Assembly (NCBI RefSeq): GCF_025060755.1
Contig: NZ_JANYUY010000002.1
Coordinates: forward strand, 62,001-126,000
Origin: Paenibacillus doosanensis
Lineage (GTDB): Bacteria; Bacillota; Bacilli; Paenibacillales; NBRC-103111
DNA: 64,000 nucleotides
Reading direction: 5' to 3'
In this document: positions 42,721 to 50,911 of the stretch, in pieces
Layout: each line of letters begins with the position of its first letter
How positions within the stretch are numbered: position 1 is the first letter of the stretch
Made by a program: the position numbers and the translations under genes
Notes under the pieces: generated by a model
The model's database searches: none
What the model saw: the letters and a program-made list of their open reading frames with translations, nothing else
What the model was told of the DNA's origin: nothing

Positions 42721-43560
42721 ATGACCTTATTGGATTACCGTTATACATCGGACGCGTCGGCGCCTTCCATTGAACTCAAACTGTATTATTGCGGCTATGA
42801 GCGCTGCGCTCCCGGCCATTCCTGGGGGCCTGCGCTGAAAGATCATTATAAAATTTTGTATATTCACGGCGGCAAAGGCATTTATCGTACCGGAGACCGG
42901 ATCTACGAGCTCGGCGAAGGACAAGGCTTTCTGCTATGTCCCGACGTCATCGCTTCCTACCGGGCGGATGACGAAGACCCGTGGACTTATTCCTGGGTCG
43001 CCTTCAACGGCCTTAGCGCCGAGCTATATTTGCGCCGCGCCCAGTTGTCTCCCGCCAATCCCGTATTCCGCTGCACCGACGCCCGGTCTATGGATCAATG
43101 CTTCTTGCAGGTGTACGAAGCGAGCAAATCCAAAGGCAGCAGCGATACGCGGCTGCTTAGCGCGTTATATGGATTTTTGTCGATGCTGATTGAAGAAGCG
43201 CAATCTCACTGCCCTTCGGCCAAGCCGGACAACCTGCGGGATCTCTATGTCCAGAAAGCGGTCGAGTTTATTCAAATGAACTATTCGCAGCCGGTCGCCA
43301 TCGCCGACATGGCCGACTGGATCGGCCTCGAACGCAAATATTTGTCCAAGCTGTTCAAATCCGGCACCGGCATGTCGCCGCAAGATTTCCTGATTCATTT
43401 CCGGGTAAGCAAAGCATGCGAGCTAATGAAAAACCCCGCGCTCTCCATAGGGGAAATCGCAGGCTCCGTCGGCTACAAAGATCAGCTGCTCTTCTCGAAA
43501 ATGTTCCGTAAGGTGAAAGGCATGCCGCCGAGCGTGTACCGGAGGACCAGCACCACCTGA
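42721..43560 (+). CDS. AraC-family transcriptional regulator
   Basis: A 279-aa regulator. The N-terminal cupin-like sugar-sensing domain spans about 1-150 (HYKILYIHGGKGIYRTGDRI), and the C-terminal double HTH about 180-275 (KAVEFIQMNYSQPVAIADMA, LERKYLSKLFKSGTGMSPQD, IAGSVGYKDQLLFSKMFRKV). A typical CUT1-type sugar or aldehyde regulator. The ATG sits directly behind a GGAGG site, and a terminator follows 70 nt after the stop. Its partner is most likely the divergent reductase gene. Confidence 0.92.
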   Translation: MTLLDYRYTSDASAPSIELKLYYCGYERCAPGHSWGPALKDHYKILYIHGGKGIYRTGDRIYELGEGQGFLLCPDVIASYRADDEDPWTYSWVAFNGLSAELYLRRAQLSPANPVFRCTDARSMDQCFLQVYEASKSKGSSDTRLLSALYGFLSMLIEEAQSHCPSAKPDNLRDLYVQKAVEFIQMNYSQPVAIADMADWIGLERKYLSKLFKSGTGMSPQDFLIHFRVSKACELMKNPALSIGEIAGSVGYKDQLLFSKMFRKVKGMPPSVYRRTSTT

Positions 43561-43628
43561 TCCCTGCGCTTCCGCTGTCCGACCCGGTACCGCAGCTTAC
43601 CGGCAGCTCCCTGCTGCGAACGACAAAT

Positions 43629-43658
43629 AGGAGAGGACAAACGAGTCCTCTCCTTGTT
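43629..43658 (+). terminator. Terminator of the AraC gene
   Basis: AGGAGAGGAC (43629-43638) pairs with GTCCTCTCCT (43645-43654), followed by TGTTATTG. Confidence 0.8.
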
Positions 43659-43747
43659 ATTGTATCGTCAGCCGTCAGGCCAGCTCTGAGACGGTTCATT
43701 CCGCCGCTTTCCCCGCGGCAAGCCCGCGGCTCCTTCGCAGCCCTAGC

Positions 43748-44782
43748 CTAAGCTCTGGCACGGGCCAGCAAGTACAGGAAGTAAGGCGCCCCGATCACCG
43801 CCACGACAATGCCCGCGGGAATTTCCTCGGGCTGCATAATGGACCGCCCGATCGTGTCCGCCACGATCAGCAGCAGCCCGCCCGTCAGCGCCGACGCCGG
43901 CAGCAGATGCTGATGCTTCGGCCCGATCAGCCGTCGCGCCAAATGCGGCCCGATCAAGCCGACGAAGCCGATGCCGCCTCCGACGGCGACGCAGGAGCCG
44001 GCAAGCCCTACGGCCGCGGCGATCAGACCGAGCCGCTCCTTCTCCACCGGCGCTCCGAGCCCTGTAGCGGTCTGCTCGCCCAGGTTTAGCACATTCAACA
44101 CGCGCGCCTTATAGAAAGCATAAGGAAGCAGAACGATCAGCCACGGCAGCAGCGCAAGCACGAATTTCCAGTTCGAGCCCCACACGCTGCCCGCCAGCCA
44201 TACCGCGACGAATTGATAGTTTTGCGGGTCCAGTCGGAGCGTCAGCACGATCATCGCCGCGCTGATTCCGGCCGCAACGGCGATACCCGTCAGAACCAGC
44301 CTCGTCGGCGACAGCCCTTCATGCCGTTTGTAAGCGAGCACGTAAATGATCGTGGCGGTTAGGCCAGCGCCGATCAGCGCTAGAAACGGCAGCACAAATA
44401 CCGGTGCGGCCGTTGTCGTCGGATAAAAGGAAATGAACAAAATGACCATCAGCCCGGCGCCCGCATTAATGCCGAGCATACCCGGATCGGCTAGCGCATT
44501 GCGCGAAATTCCTTGCAAAATGCAGCCCGATACCGCAAGCCCGGCGCCGACCAGCATCGTAATGACGATGCGGGGCAATCTGAATTCGAATAGGATAAGA
44601 TGCTGCTTGGCGGTACCCGCTCCGAAAAACGTCCGGAACACATCAAGCGGTCCGAGCCGTATGTACCCTGTATTCATGCTGATCAGAAGCATCAGCAGCA
44701 GCAAAACTGCGAGAGCGGCCAATACGAGAACGGCGCGAGCGACTCTTTTGCGTTCTCCCGCCGAAGATGAGACGAAAGCCAT
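43748..44782 (-). CDS. FecCD-type siderophore ABC permease (second)
   Basis: A 344-aa permease with about nine helices. LEFRLPRIVITMLVGAGLAVSG and ISRNALADPGMLGINAGAGL are the FecCD family blocks, and VGFVGLIGPHLARRLIGPKHQ is the ATPase-coupling region. It overlaps the first permease gene by one base (TAATG), so the pair is translationally coupled. No binding-protein or ATPase gene is adjacent, so the pair must use partners encoded elsewhere, as is common for Bacillus Fe-siderophore systems. Confidence 0.93.
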   Translation of the reverse strand: MAFVSSSAGERKRVARAVLVLAALAVLLLLMLLISMNTGYIRLGPLDVFRTFFGAGTAKQHLILFEFRLPRIVITMLVGAGLAVSGCILQGISRNALADPGMLGINAGAGLMVILFISFYPTTTAAPVFVLPFLALIGAGLTATIIYVLAYKRHEGLSPTRLVLTGIAVAAGISAAMIVLTLRLDPQNYQFVAVWLAGSVWGSNWKFVLALLPWLIVLLPYAFYKARVLNVLNLGEQTATGLGAPVEKERLGLIAAAVGLAGSCVAVGGGIGFVGLIGPHLARRLIGPKHQHLLPASALTGGLLLIVADTIGRSIMQPEEIPAGIVVAVIGAPYFLYLLARARA

Positions 44783-45834
44783 TACAGCTCCCTCCTTTCC
44801 TTACGTACCAGGTAGAGGAAGAACGGTACCCCGATCAGCGCGATGAGCGCCCCGATCGGCGTCTCGTAAGGAGGGTGGATCATTCTCGCGCAAATATCGG
44901 CGATCACCATCAGCAAGCCGCCCATCACGGCGGAGCAAGGAATAATCCAGCGGTAATCGACGCCGACCAGCGCGCGCACGATATGCGGGATCACCAGACC
45001 AATGAACCCTACGGCCCCGACGGCGGATACGGCCGCGCCCGCCAACACGAGCACCAGCACCATCGCCATGAGCTTCACGCGCCCCGTACGTTGGCCCAAG
45101 CCTTGCGCCAGCTCTTCGCCAAGGCTCAGCACCGTGATCGAACGGGACAGCATCAGCGAGCCGACCAGCGCCGCGGCGACCCAAGGGAACATAATTTTCA
45201 GCTGCAGCCACTTCGTGCCAGCCACGCCGCCCGCATACCAGAACGCCAGATCCTGACCGATGCGGAAATAGAGGGCGATCCCTTCGCTTAAAGCGACCAG
45301 CAGCGCGCCGACTGCAGCTCCGGACAACGCGAGGCGCACCGGCGTCATCCCGTTTTTGGTGAGCGAGCCGATGCCGTACACCATTCCGGCTCCGATCGCC
45401 GCCCCGATAAAGGAGTACATGATCAAATATAAGAACGGAAGACCCGGCAGCAAGGCAAAGCACACTGCAAGCGCAAAGCCGGCTCCGGCGTTAATGCCGA
45501 GCAGCCCGGAATCGGCGAGCGGATTTCTCGTAATCCCCTGCATAATCGCCCCCGCTACGGCAAAACAGGCGCCGACCATCGCCCCCGCCAATGCTCTGGG
45601 CAACCGCAGCTCCTGAATAATCTGATGCTGCGTCAAATCCGGATTGAAATGAAATACCGCCTGCCAGACCGTCAGAAACCGGATATCGGCCGCTCCCAGA
45701 GAGATCGACGCGATCAGTCCCACAATTAAAGCGGCCATCCCGCCGACAAGCACCAAAGTCGCCGCCAACGGCCGCGTCCGCAAAGGCGTTTTGGAGGGGT
45801 TCTCTAAGCGCACCGCTTCTTCAGTATGCAACAT
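44782..45834 (-). CDS. FecCD-type siderophore ABC permease (first)
   Basis: A 350-aa permease homologous to its neighbour: RLPRALAGAMVGACFAVAGA, ITRNPLADSGLLGINAGAGF, and the coupling block VGFIGLVIPHIVRALVGVDY. The N-terminal extension (about 20 residues) is cytosolic. It is the promoter-proximal gene of a two-gene operon behind a Fur box, and the membrane channel would import ferric siderophore or citrate-type complexes. Confidence 0.93.
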   Translation of the reverse strand: MLHTEEAVRLENPSKTPLRTRPLAATLVLVGGMAALIVGLIASISLGAADIRFLTVWQAVFHFNPDLTQHQIIQELRLPRALAGAMVGACFAVAGAIMQGITRNPLADSGLLGINAGAGFALAVCFALLPGLPFLYLIMYSFIGAAIGAGMVYGIGSLTKNGMTPVRLALSGAAVGALLVALSEGIALYFRIGQDLAFWYAGGVAGTKWLQLKIMFPWVAAALVGSLMLSRSITVLSLGEELAQGLGQRTGRVKLMAMVLVLVLAGAAVSAVGAVGFIGLVIPHIVRALVGVDYRWIIPCSAVMGGLLMVIADICARMIHPPYETPIGALIALIGVPFFLYLVRKERREL

Positions 45835-45869
45835 ATGCGAAAACCATCCTTTGTCCCAAAAATATATCC

Positions 45870-45898
45870 ATGATAATGAGAATCAGTATCAACATCAA
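45870..45898 (-). promoter_or_regulatory. Fur box overlapping the permease promoter
   Basis: GATAATGAGAATCAGTATC (45872-45890) matches the classical 19-bp Fur box at 17 positions. On the minus strand it fills the spacer of TTGATG-17-TATCAT (45898-45870). Fur with Fe(II) would therefore shut off the permease operon. Confidence 0.8.
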
Positions 45899-46113
45899 GT
45901 CACTATATTAGCATAATAGCCTGAGAATGGATAGTAACGGCCTTATATTTTTTTCAAAAAGGAACTATTTTCTCGCCCTTTACCGGGGGCATCCATACCC
46001 GCTTTCACGAAGTATTTCTATCTCATGCTGCTATTTTTATCATAAACAAATCGTATAAAGACGGAGGATCAGGACAGAATGGACAATGAATAAAGCGAAG
46101 GGGTGTTAGATCA

Positions 46114-46287
46114 ATGGAAGCTAATATGAGTATCGTCGATGTCGCAAAGCAAATTCAACAGCTGAAGCATAGCGGGGAGACTATGAGCAAGAAAAAAATC
46201 AAGCAGTCTCATCCGGAGCTTCTGCAAAATGCGCTGTATTACTTCCCAAGCTGGGAGCATGCGATCCAAAGCTCCGAATCCCTTTAA
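46114..46287 (+). CDS. 57-aa protein with one HNH/homing-endonuclease-associated repeat-like domain
   Basis: A small gene starting at ATG 46114, with AAGGGGTG eight bases upstream. The sequence VAKQIQQLKHSGETMSKKKI followed by HPELLQNALYYFPSWEHAI resembles one unit of the repeat found in HNH and homing endonucleases (short helices, then Y-F-x-S-W-x-x-A). There is no nuclease domain. It might bind DNA or be a regulator. A terminator follows 30 nt after the stop codon, which supports a real transcription unit. It neighbours repeat copy 3. Confidence 0.6.
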   Translation: MEANMSIVDVAKQIQQLKHSGETMSKKKIKQSHPELLQNALYYFPSWEHAIQSSESL

Positions 46288-46318
46288 TGATGAACGTGAC
46301 GGAATAGTTGTAAAGACG

Positions 46319-46342
46319 GGGGCCTGAAGCAGGCCCCTCTTT
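46319..46342 (+). terminator. Terminator of the 57-aa gene
   Basis: GGGGCCTG (46319-46326), loop AAG, CAGGCCCC (46330-46337), then TCTTT. Confidence 0.85.
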
Positions 46343-46380
46343 CATCGTGAGCCGGCAGGCCGTCATAACCACTTACAAAG

Positions 46381-46620
46381 GAACAAATCGCCCAAAAGCC
46401 ATCCATGCCGCTACGCGGCACCACAGACAATGGAAATGGGGTACCAAGAGTAATTTCCAGGGTAGTGACGTGATGCTCTGAAGCTTATTCCGTCCACATC
46501 CAGCCTAAGCTGGATCGGCGTCTAACCCTTCCTCTGGGATCGTTCTATGGGTAGAGACATTACTTTTGGGGGAGCACCCGGATATCCACAGGAAATGGCT
46601 GCGCATCATTTCCTAAACAA
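46381..46620. repeat. Structured intergenic repeat, copy 3 (long form, about 240 bp)
   Basis: It shares both ends (GAACAAATC and CCTAAACAA) and most of the core with copies 1 and 2. It carries about 67 extra bases between CCAAAAG and TGACGTGATGC. The extra part folds into two hairpins, GCCGC/GCGGC and TGGAAAT/ATTTCCA. The core is more diverged (GTAGAGACATTACTTTTGG region) than between copies 1 and 2. Its right end abuts the terminator T tract of the leftward HIT gene. Confidence 0.8.
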
Positions 46621-46621
46621 C

Positions 46622-46654
46622 AAAAAAAGACCCGGCGGAAAACCCGCTCAGGTC
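46622..46654 (-). terminator. Terminator of the HIT gene
   Basis: On the minus strand GACCTG...CGGGTC and GCGG/CCGC form a bulged stem around GTTTT, followed by seven T. It lies about 190 nt beyond the HIT stop codon and touches repeat copy 3. Confidence 0.75.
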
Positions 46655-46841
46655 CTTGACACGAAGTATGGGCGTTGTTGCGAAAAAGAACTTGGGCTGC
46701 AAAGACATTATGTTCATTAGCCGAAACCGGCGGTTATTTCTTGGCGTTGGCCTTCGGGCCCTCCACCTGCCTCGCCGTCTCCTCCCGGAAATCCCTCCGA
46801 GCCGTTCCTCCCAACCGCATGTTTCCCGCTTCTTCGCAGGC

Positions 46842-47264
46842 TTACTGTAAATGCAGCTTGATCAATCCGATCAGCTCCTCGTATTCCTGCTCGCTCAGCT
46901 GCTTGTTCGGCGCGGGATTCATCTCGAACATTTTGCCCCACGTGTACTCGTTCTCGTATTTCGGAACGATGTGGAAATGCACGTGCGGCATCGTATCGCC
47001 GAAAGCGCCGTAATTGATTTTGCCCGGAGCAAATGCCCGTTCAATCGCTTGCGCCACCTGAGCGACGTCCCGCATATACGCGTCCTGCTTCTCCTGCGAC
47101 AAATGGAAAAACTCCGTCTGATGCTCGTTCAGCGCCACGATGCAGCGGCCCCGGTACGTCTGTTCCTTGAACAAGTACAACGTGGACACGCGCAGCTTGC
47201 CGATTTCGATCATAATGTTATCCAGCCGCTCGTCCTGAGCGCAATAAATACAGCTTTGAGTCAT
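46842..47264 (-). CDS. HIT-family protein
   Basis: A 140-aa protein of the histidine triad superfamily. The catalytic H-x-H-x-H motif is MPHVHFHIVPK, and two Cys near the N-terminus (SCIYCAQDE) probably form part of a zinc site. Family members hydrolyse or transfer nucleotides from phosphoramidates or dinucleoside polyphosphates. GGGGAG lies six bases before the ATG. The stop codon of the truncated oxidoreductase gene upstream is 47 nt away. Confidence 0.92.
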   Translation of the reverse strand: MTQSCIYCAQDERLDNIMIEIGKLRVSTLYLFKEQTYRGRCIVALNEHQTEFFHLSQEKQDAYMRDVAQVAQAIERAFAPGKINYGAFGDTMPHVHFHIVPKYENEYTWGKMFEMNPAPNKQLSEQEYEELIGLIKLHLQ

Positions 47265-47311
47265 GGCTGCTCCCCTGCCTTCGGGTGAATTTGACCTGCT
47301 TCGGTTTAATA

Positions 47312-47935
47312 CTACGCCCCCGCCCTTTGTTTGTCCATGTTCTTTTTTGCGCGGTTTCCACCGGTTAGACCCGCCCCCGCGCTGAGCAGCTCCGGCGCAT
47401 GGCTGTACGAGGATACGCGTACCAGCATGGTAATAAGCTCGCGGATCGTGCCGCTGCCGATTTCGCCGCTTAAATATTCGCTCAAGCTGCGGCTGCGGAT
47501 CGCATGGGTATCGACCTTGCGCAGCCCGCGGTAAAACCGCAGCAGCTCCATCTTCTCTGCCCAGCTCAAGGCCGAGCCGAGAAATAAATGGGCCATCGGC
47601 ACGGTCCGCTCGCTCTCTTTGTCCCCTCCGAACACGAGCTGCCCGCTAAGCCTGGGCTTCCCTCCCGAAGGGGCGACGCCAAGCTCACGCAGTACGGACA
47701 TCCCCTTGCCGTGCTGATACAGCGCATGCGGCCCGAGGTTGAACACGCCGCCGTCGCGCACGCTCGATATCGCCCGCCCGCCGGGTGCGGTTCCTTTTTC
47801 CAGAAGCAGCACTCGAAGCCCCTTGCGGGCCAAATAGACCGAAGCGGCCAATCCGGCCAGCCCTCCCCCGATAACGATCGTATCCCAAACTTCGGAATCG
47901 CCGCTTCTATTCATAGCGTTTACCGGCATTGTCAT
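47312..47935 (-). pseudogene. NAD(P)/FAD oxidoreductase (phytoene-desaturase-like), C-terminal half missing
   Basis: A 207-aa remnant of a protein normally about 430 aa long. The FAD-binding motif GGGLAGLAASVYLARKG and the E-K-G-x2-P-G-G-R segment are intact, and the match continues to SYSHAPELLSAGA. It then breaks into an unrelated short tail (GLTGGNRAKKNMDKQRAGA) and stops. The substrate-binding and second FAD-contact parts are lost, so the product should not be functional. The 5' end has a good AAGGTGG ribosome site. The deletion point is next to the HIT gene. Confidence 0.75.
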
Positions 47936-48131
47936 CGTCGTTCGCCACCTTATCGTCAGTTATCGTCTTCTAATCCCTACGACGATTTACCCTGCAGCAT
48001 TGTGACCCCGAGACAATATCCGATCCGCTAAAAAAATGTCTTCCCGCTCTCCTCCCGTCCGATACAGTTCCATTCGATACCGTTCCCCGGATGCGGCTTC
48101 CGCCAACCGCCCTTCGCGCGGCATTGCCTTT

Positions 48132-49865
48132 CTACAGCAAACGGATCGTAACGGTTTTATCGAATGGCGTAACCCAGTTCATATGCACGTACCGGCAGCC
48201 CGCAGGATGGCTGTCTTCGCGAACCTCCGTCACGAAGTGCTCGCAGCACCCCGGCGCAAGCTCAAGCGCATGCCCGCCCGACGCGTACCGGGCCGTGCCA
48301 TGCTTCAGCATATACCGCCCTTCGCCGACAGGCTCCAGCCCCTCGCCCGCAAGCTCGCCTTCCGGCCCGAGAATAAAGGTCAGCTGGGTCAGCACGTCCT
48401 CCCGCTCGTCGGAGACAACCCGCAGCGTCCATTCCGATGCGCCGGGCGTCAGCTCGGCCGTCAGCCGATGCGTCTGCACATGCGTTGACGGACGGTGCTG
48501 ATGCGGCAGCAAATACCACGGACTCATTCGCTCCCGCCCCTCGGGCAGCAGCGACCTCGGTATCGGTCCGGTGTAGCCCTTCTCCATCGTAACGCTCAGC
48601 GTATAACCGTGCTCGCGGGCCTCCAGCTCCTCGAATTTCACAACGCCGGGGGAGAACGACGTCGACAGCTTCACCCCGAGCAGCCGGACCCCGCCGTGAC
48701 GCAGCGAGAAGAACGAAGGCGTTCTTGCCATAACCGTCGCGCTGGTCTCCCGGTCGCGAATCCGGACGAGCGGAGCCCCGAACGCCGGGTGCATGCTGCT
48801 GTGCCGGATTTGCATATGATGGCCTACGGAATGGGCTGCCTCCAGATGCTCCCGGACCGGGTGCGAGCCGTTGATTACCTGCACATACCGGTCCGGCAGC
48901 GGGGCCCGCTCCAGACCGTCTATATTCGTCTCCTCCGGGTAGAGCAGGAGCTGCATAAGCGCATTGTTGTTCACGCCCTCCGGCCCGCGGATGCGGGAGC
49001 CCGCGCTGTCGGCCATCGCGGCAAACAGCGGGTCCCGGTCATGGGCCGCCATAAACCGGTAAGAGAGGAAGTACGTCGCCAGATCATAAGAGTGGCCGAA
49101 ATCTTGACGGCCGGAATAATCGGTAACGATCTCGCCGGACGGATGCACCAAATATACCATCATGCGCAGGTTGCGGCGCACGGCCTCAAGCAGCTCGGGC
49201 CGATTCAGCACCCGGCCCGTATGGTAGAGCGCAATGTCGCTGACGGCGTTGTAGATGCCGTTGCTGCGCTCGGTCCACTCGCCGTCCTCCGTGATGTCGA
49301 GCCCTTCGGCGAGCCATTCTTCGGCTCTCGCCGCAAGCTCCGGCAGCTTGAAGATTTCGTACAGCAGCGACAATGCCGCCGTAAGCACCCAGCGATGGTT
49401 CGGCGTGTGGCAGCCGCCGGTCAGCATGGCGGGAATCGTGCGCTCAAGAAAAAGCCTGAGCTTGCCTGCAGCCGGCTCGCTATCCGCCCAGCCGTGCCCG
49501 AGCAGCAGCCGGTACATCTGGGTCACTCCTCCGACGACGAAGCCCGTGTCCGGCGGCGAATTGAAATTGGTCGAGCCGAGCGACACCGTCCCGTCGGCAT
49601 GCTGGCGGTTCAGCATGAAATCGGCCGCCAGCTCGAAGGCTGCAAGCAGCTCCGGGTCGTGATAATACCGCGAGTCCGAATTGACCAGCGCGCACGCCCA
49701 GCAGGCCATGAAGCTCGGCGTGCCGCCGTGGTTCGGCCTCGGAATGCCCGAGGCGTCCATAATCCCGCCCGCATATTTGCTCGAAGCGTCCTTCACCTGC
49801 TTGCTCAGCGTAGACTGCGTGACTTCGTCGTATAACTGAACCAGTCTTTTATAAGTCGGTTCCAT
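48132..49865 (-). CDS. Putative glycan-processing enzyme (alpha/alpha toroid plus beta-sandwich)
   Basis: A 577-aa soluble protein with no signal peptide. The N-terminal 320 residues are helical with paired W/H-rich segments (FMACWACALVNSDSRYYHDP, TPNHRWVLTAALSLLYEIF, DFGHSYDLATYFLSYRFMA), typical of toroid hydrolases or heparinase-type lyases. The remainder is beta-rich (TLSVTMEKGYTGPIPRSLLP). It is the last gene of a sugar ABC operon, directly downstream of a TIM-barrel isomerase gene. I cannot assign a precise activity; a polysaccharide lyase or hydrolase acting on the imported oligosaccharide is the best guess. Confidence 0.6.
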   Translation of the reverse strand: MEPTYKRLVQLYDEVTQSTLSKQVKDASSKYAGGIMDASGIPRPNHGGTPSFMACWACALVNSDSRYYHDPELLAAFELAADFMLNRQHADGTVSLGSTNFNSPPDTGFVVGGVTQMYRLLLGHGWADSEPAAGKLRLFLERTIPAMLTGGCHTPNHRWVLTAALSLLYEIFKLPELAARAEEWLAEGLDITEDGEWTERSNGIYNAVSDIALYHTGRVLNRPELLEAVRRNLRMMVYLVHPSGEIVTDYSGRQDFGHSYDLATYFLSYRFMAAHDRDPLFAAMADSAGSRIRGPEGVNNNALMQLLLYPEETNIDGLERAPLPDRYVQVINGSHPVREHLEAAHSVGHHMQIRHSSMHPAFGAPLVRIRDRETSATVMARTPSFFSLRHGGVRLLGVKLSTSFSPGVVKFEELEAREHGYTLSVTMEKGYTGPIPRSLLPEGRERMSPWYLLPHQHRPSTHVQTHRLTAELTPGASEWTLRVVSDEREDVLTQLTFILGPEGELAGEGLEPVGEGRYMLKHGTARYASGGHALELAPGCCEHFVTEVREDSHPAGCRYVHMNWVTPFDKTVTIRLL

Positions 49866-49930
49866 AGGCTCATCTCCTCGTTTCGCTTACGCTTCGTACT
49901 TCAAAAGCGAGCGCTCGGTCCAATGGCGGA

Positions 49931-50881
49931 TCACCTGTCGTTTCCAGCTTGGATTTTACCGGTAATCAGCCGGTGGCTCCGATCGATGTCGTCCGGCCGG
50001 CAGGCGGCCTTCAGCTCATAGACCTTCACCCTGGCCTGCTCGATAGCGCCCAGAAACCGGTCGAAGCCGCGCGGGTCGCCGCTGTGCACATACGGGCACC
50101 AATGATCGGACAGCTCCGGCGTTTCATGGATATGCACGCCGTAAATATAAGGCTTCACCCGCTCCAGCTCGGCGTCGTTATCGTACAATCCCATCCGTTC
50201 CATCATCGTCGCATGGCCGATATCGTACCACAGATAGACCGGGGCGCCCTGCAGATGGTCGCAGATCGCCTTCGCCTCCGCCAGCGTCGGCATCTGGTAG
50301 CAGCGCGAGCGCGTCTCGATGCCGATCGCGACATTCCAGCCCCGCCTTGCGGCATGCTCGCTCGCCTGCTCCAGACTGTCCTGAATCCGCTTCGTGTAGC
50401 TCGGGCCGAGCCGCTCCCTCCGCTCCAGCATTTTCGCCCATAGCGCGCGATAGGCGGCGGAATCCTTGCCCTCCTCGCGGTACAGCTTCTTCAGCTCCGC
50501 GTCGATATTGTACTCGAAGGGCACCTCGCCCGGATGCACGACGACGGCCCGGGCCCCGCAGCGGTCGGCGTATTCCATCGAGCGGATCAATAGCTCTACG
50601 GACCGCCGCCGCTTCGCCTCGTCATCGAAGCCGAGCATCACCGAATCGGTATCGTAGTCCTTGTCGCCGATGAACGGAAACACATTATGCACGCTGGAGA
50701 CGGCGATCTCCCCTTGCTCGATCATCGGTTGTATCGTACGCAGATGCTCCTCCGTCACATTGTAATTCAATTCGACATAACGGAAGCCGAGACTGCGAAT
50801 TTCCTCCATCATGTCTTTGCCGACCGCATGTCGTTTCACATTCCAGCAGGTCGAGAACGAATACTCCCCTTTATCCGGCAT
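49931..50881 (-). CDS. Sugar phosphate isomerase/epimerase (TIM-barrel, AP-endonuclease 2 fold)
   Basis: A 316-aa protein of the xylose-isomerase-like superfamily. Sequence seen: LGFRYVELNYNVTEEHLRTI, then SSVHNVFPF, RAVVVHPGEVPFE with a His, VAIGIETRSRCYQMPTLAEA with the metal-binding Glu, LWYDIGHATMMERMG with Asp/His, and YGVHIHETPELSDHWCP. It fits the metal-dependent isomerases or epimerases of sugars and inositols. It is encoded between the permeases and the unknown enzyme and would modify the imported sugar in the cytosol. Confidence 0.82.
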   Translation of the reverse strand: MPDKGEYSFSTCWNVKRHAVGKDMMEEIRSLGFRYVELNYNVTEEHLRTIQPMIEQGEIAVSSVHNVFPFIGDKDYDTDSVMLGFDDEAKRRRSVELLIRSMEYADRCGARAVVVHPGEVPFEYNIDAELKKLYREEGKDSAAYRALWAKMLERRERLGPSYTKRIQDSLEQASEHAARRGWNVAIGIETRSRCYQMPTLAEAKAICDHLQGAPVYLWYDIGHATMMERMGLYDNDAELERVKPYIYGVHIHETPELSDHWCPYVHSGDPRGFDRFLGAIEQARVKVYELKAACRPDDIDRSHRLITGKIQAGNDR

Positions 50882-50911
50882 TCTTGCTCCTCCTTTAACT
50901 ATACGCCCGCC

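Noticed and set aside
46076-46095. Four-codon ORF (ATG GAC AAT GAA TAA) with GGAGG ahead of the 57-aa gene
   Set aside because: Could be a regulatory mini-ORF, but chance is just as likely and nothing else supports it.
46734-46820. 28-codon minus-strand ORF after the HIT gene
   Set aside because: No ribosome site at proper distance and no recognisable family; it lies within the HIT 3' region before the terminator.
48495-49835. Rightward 446-codon frame opposite the 577-aa enzyme gene
   Set aside because: Strongly biased composition, no ribosome site, and the minus-strand frame fits the operon.
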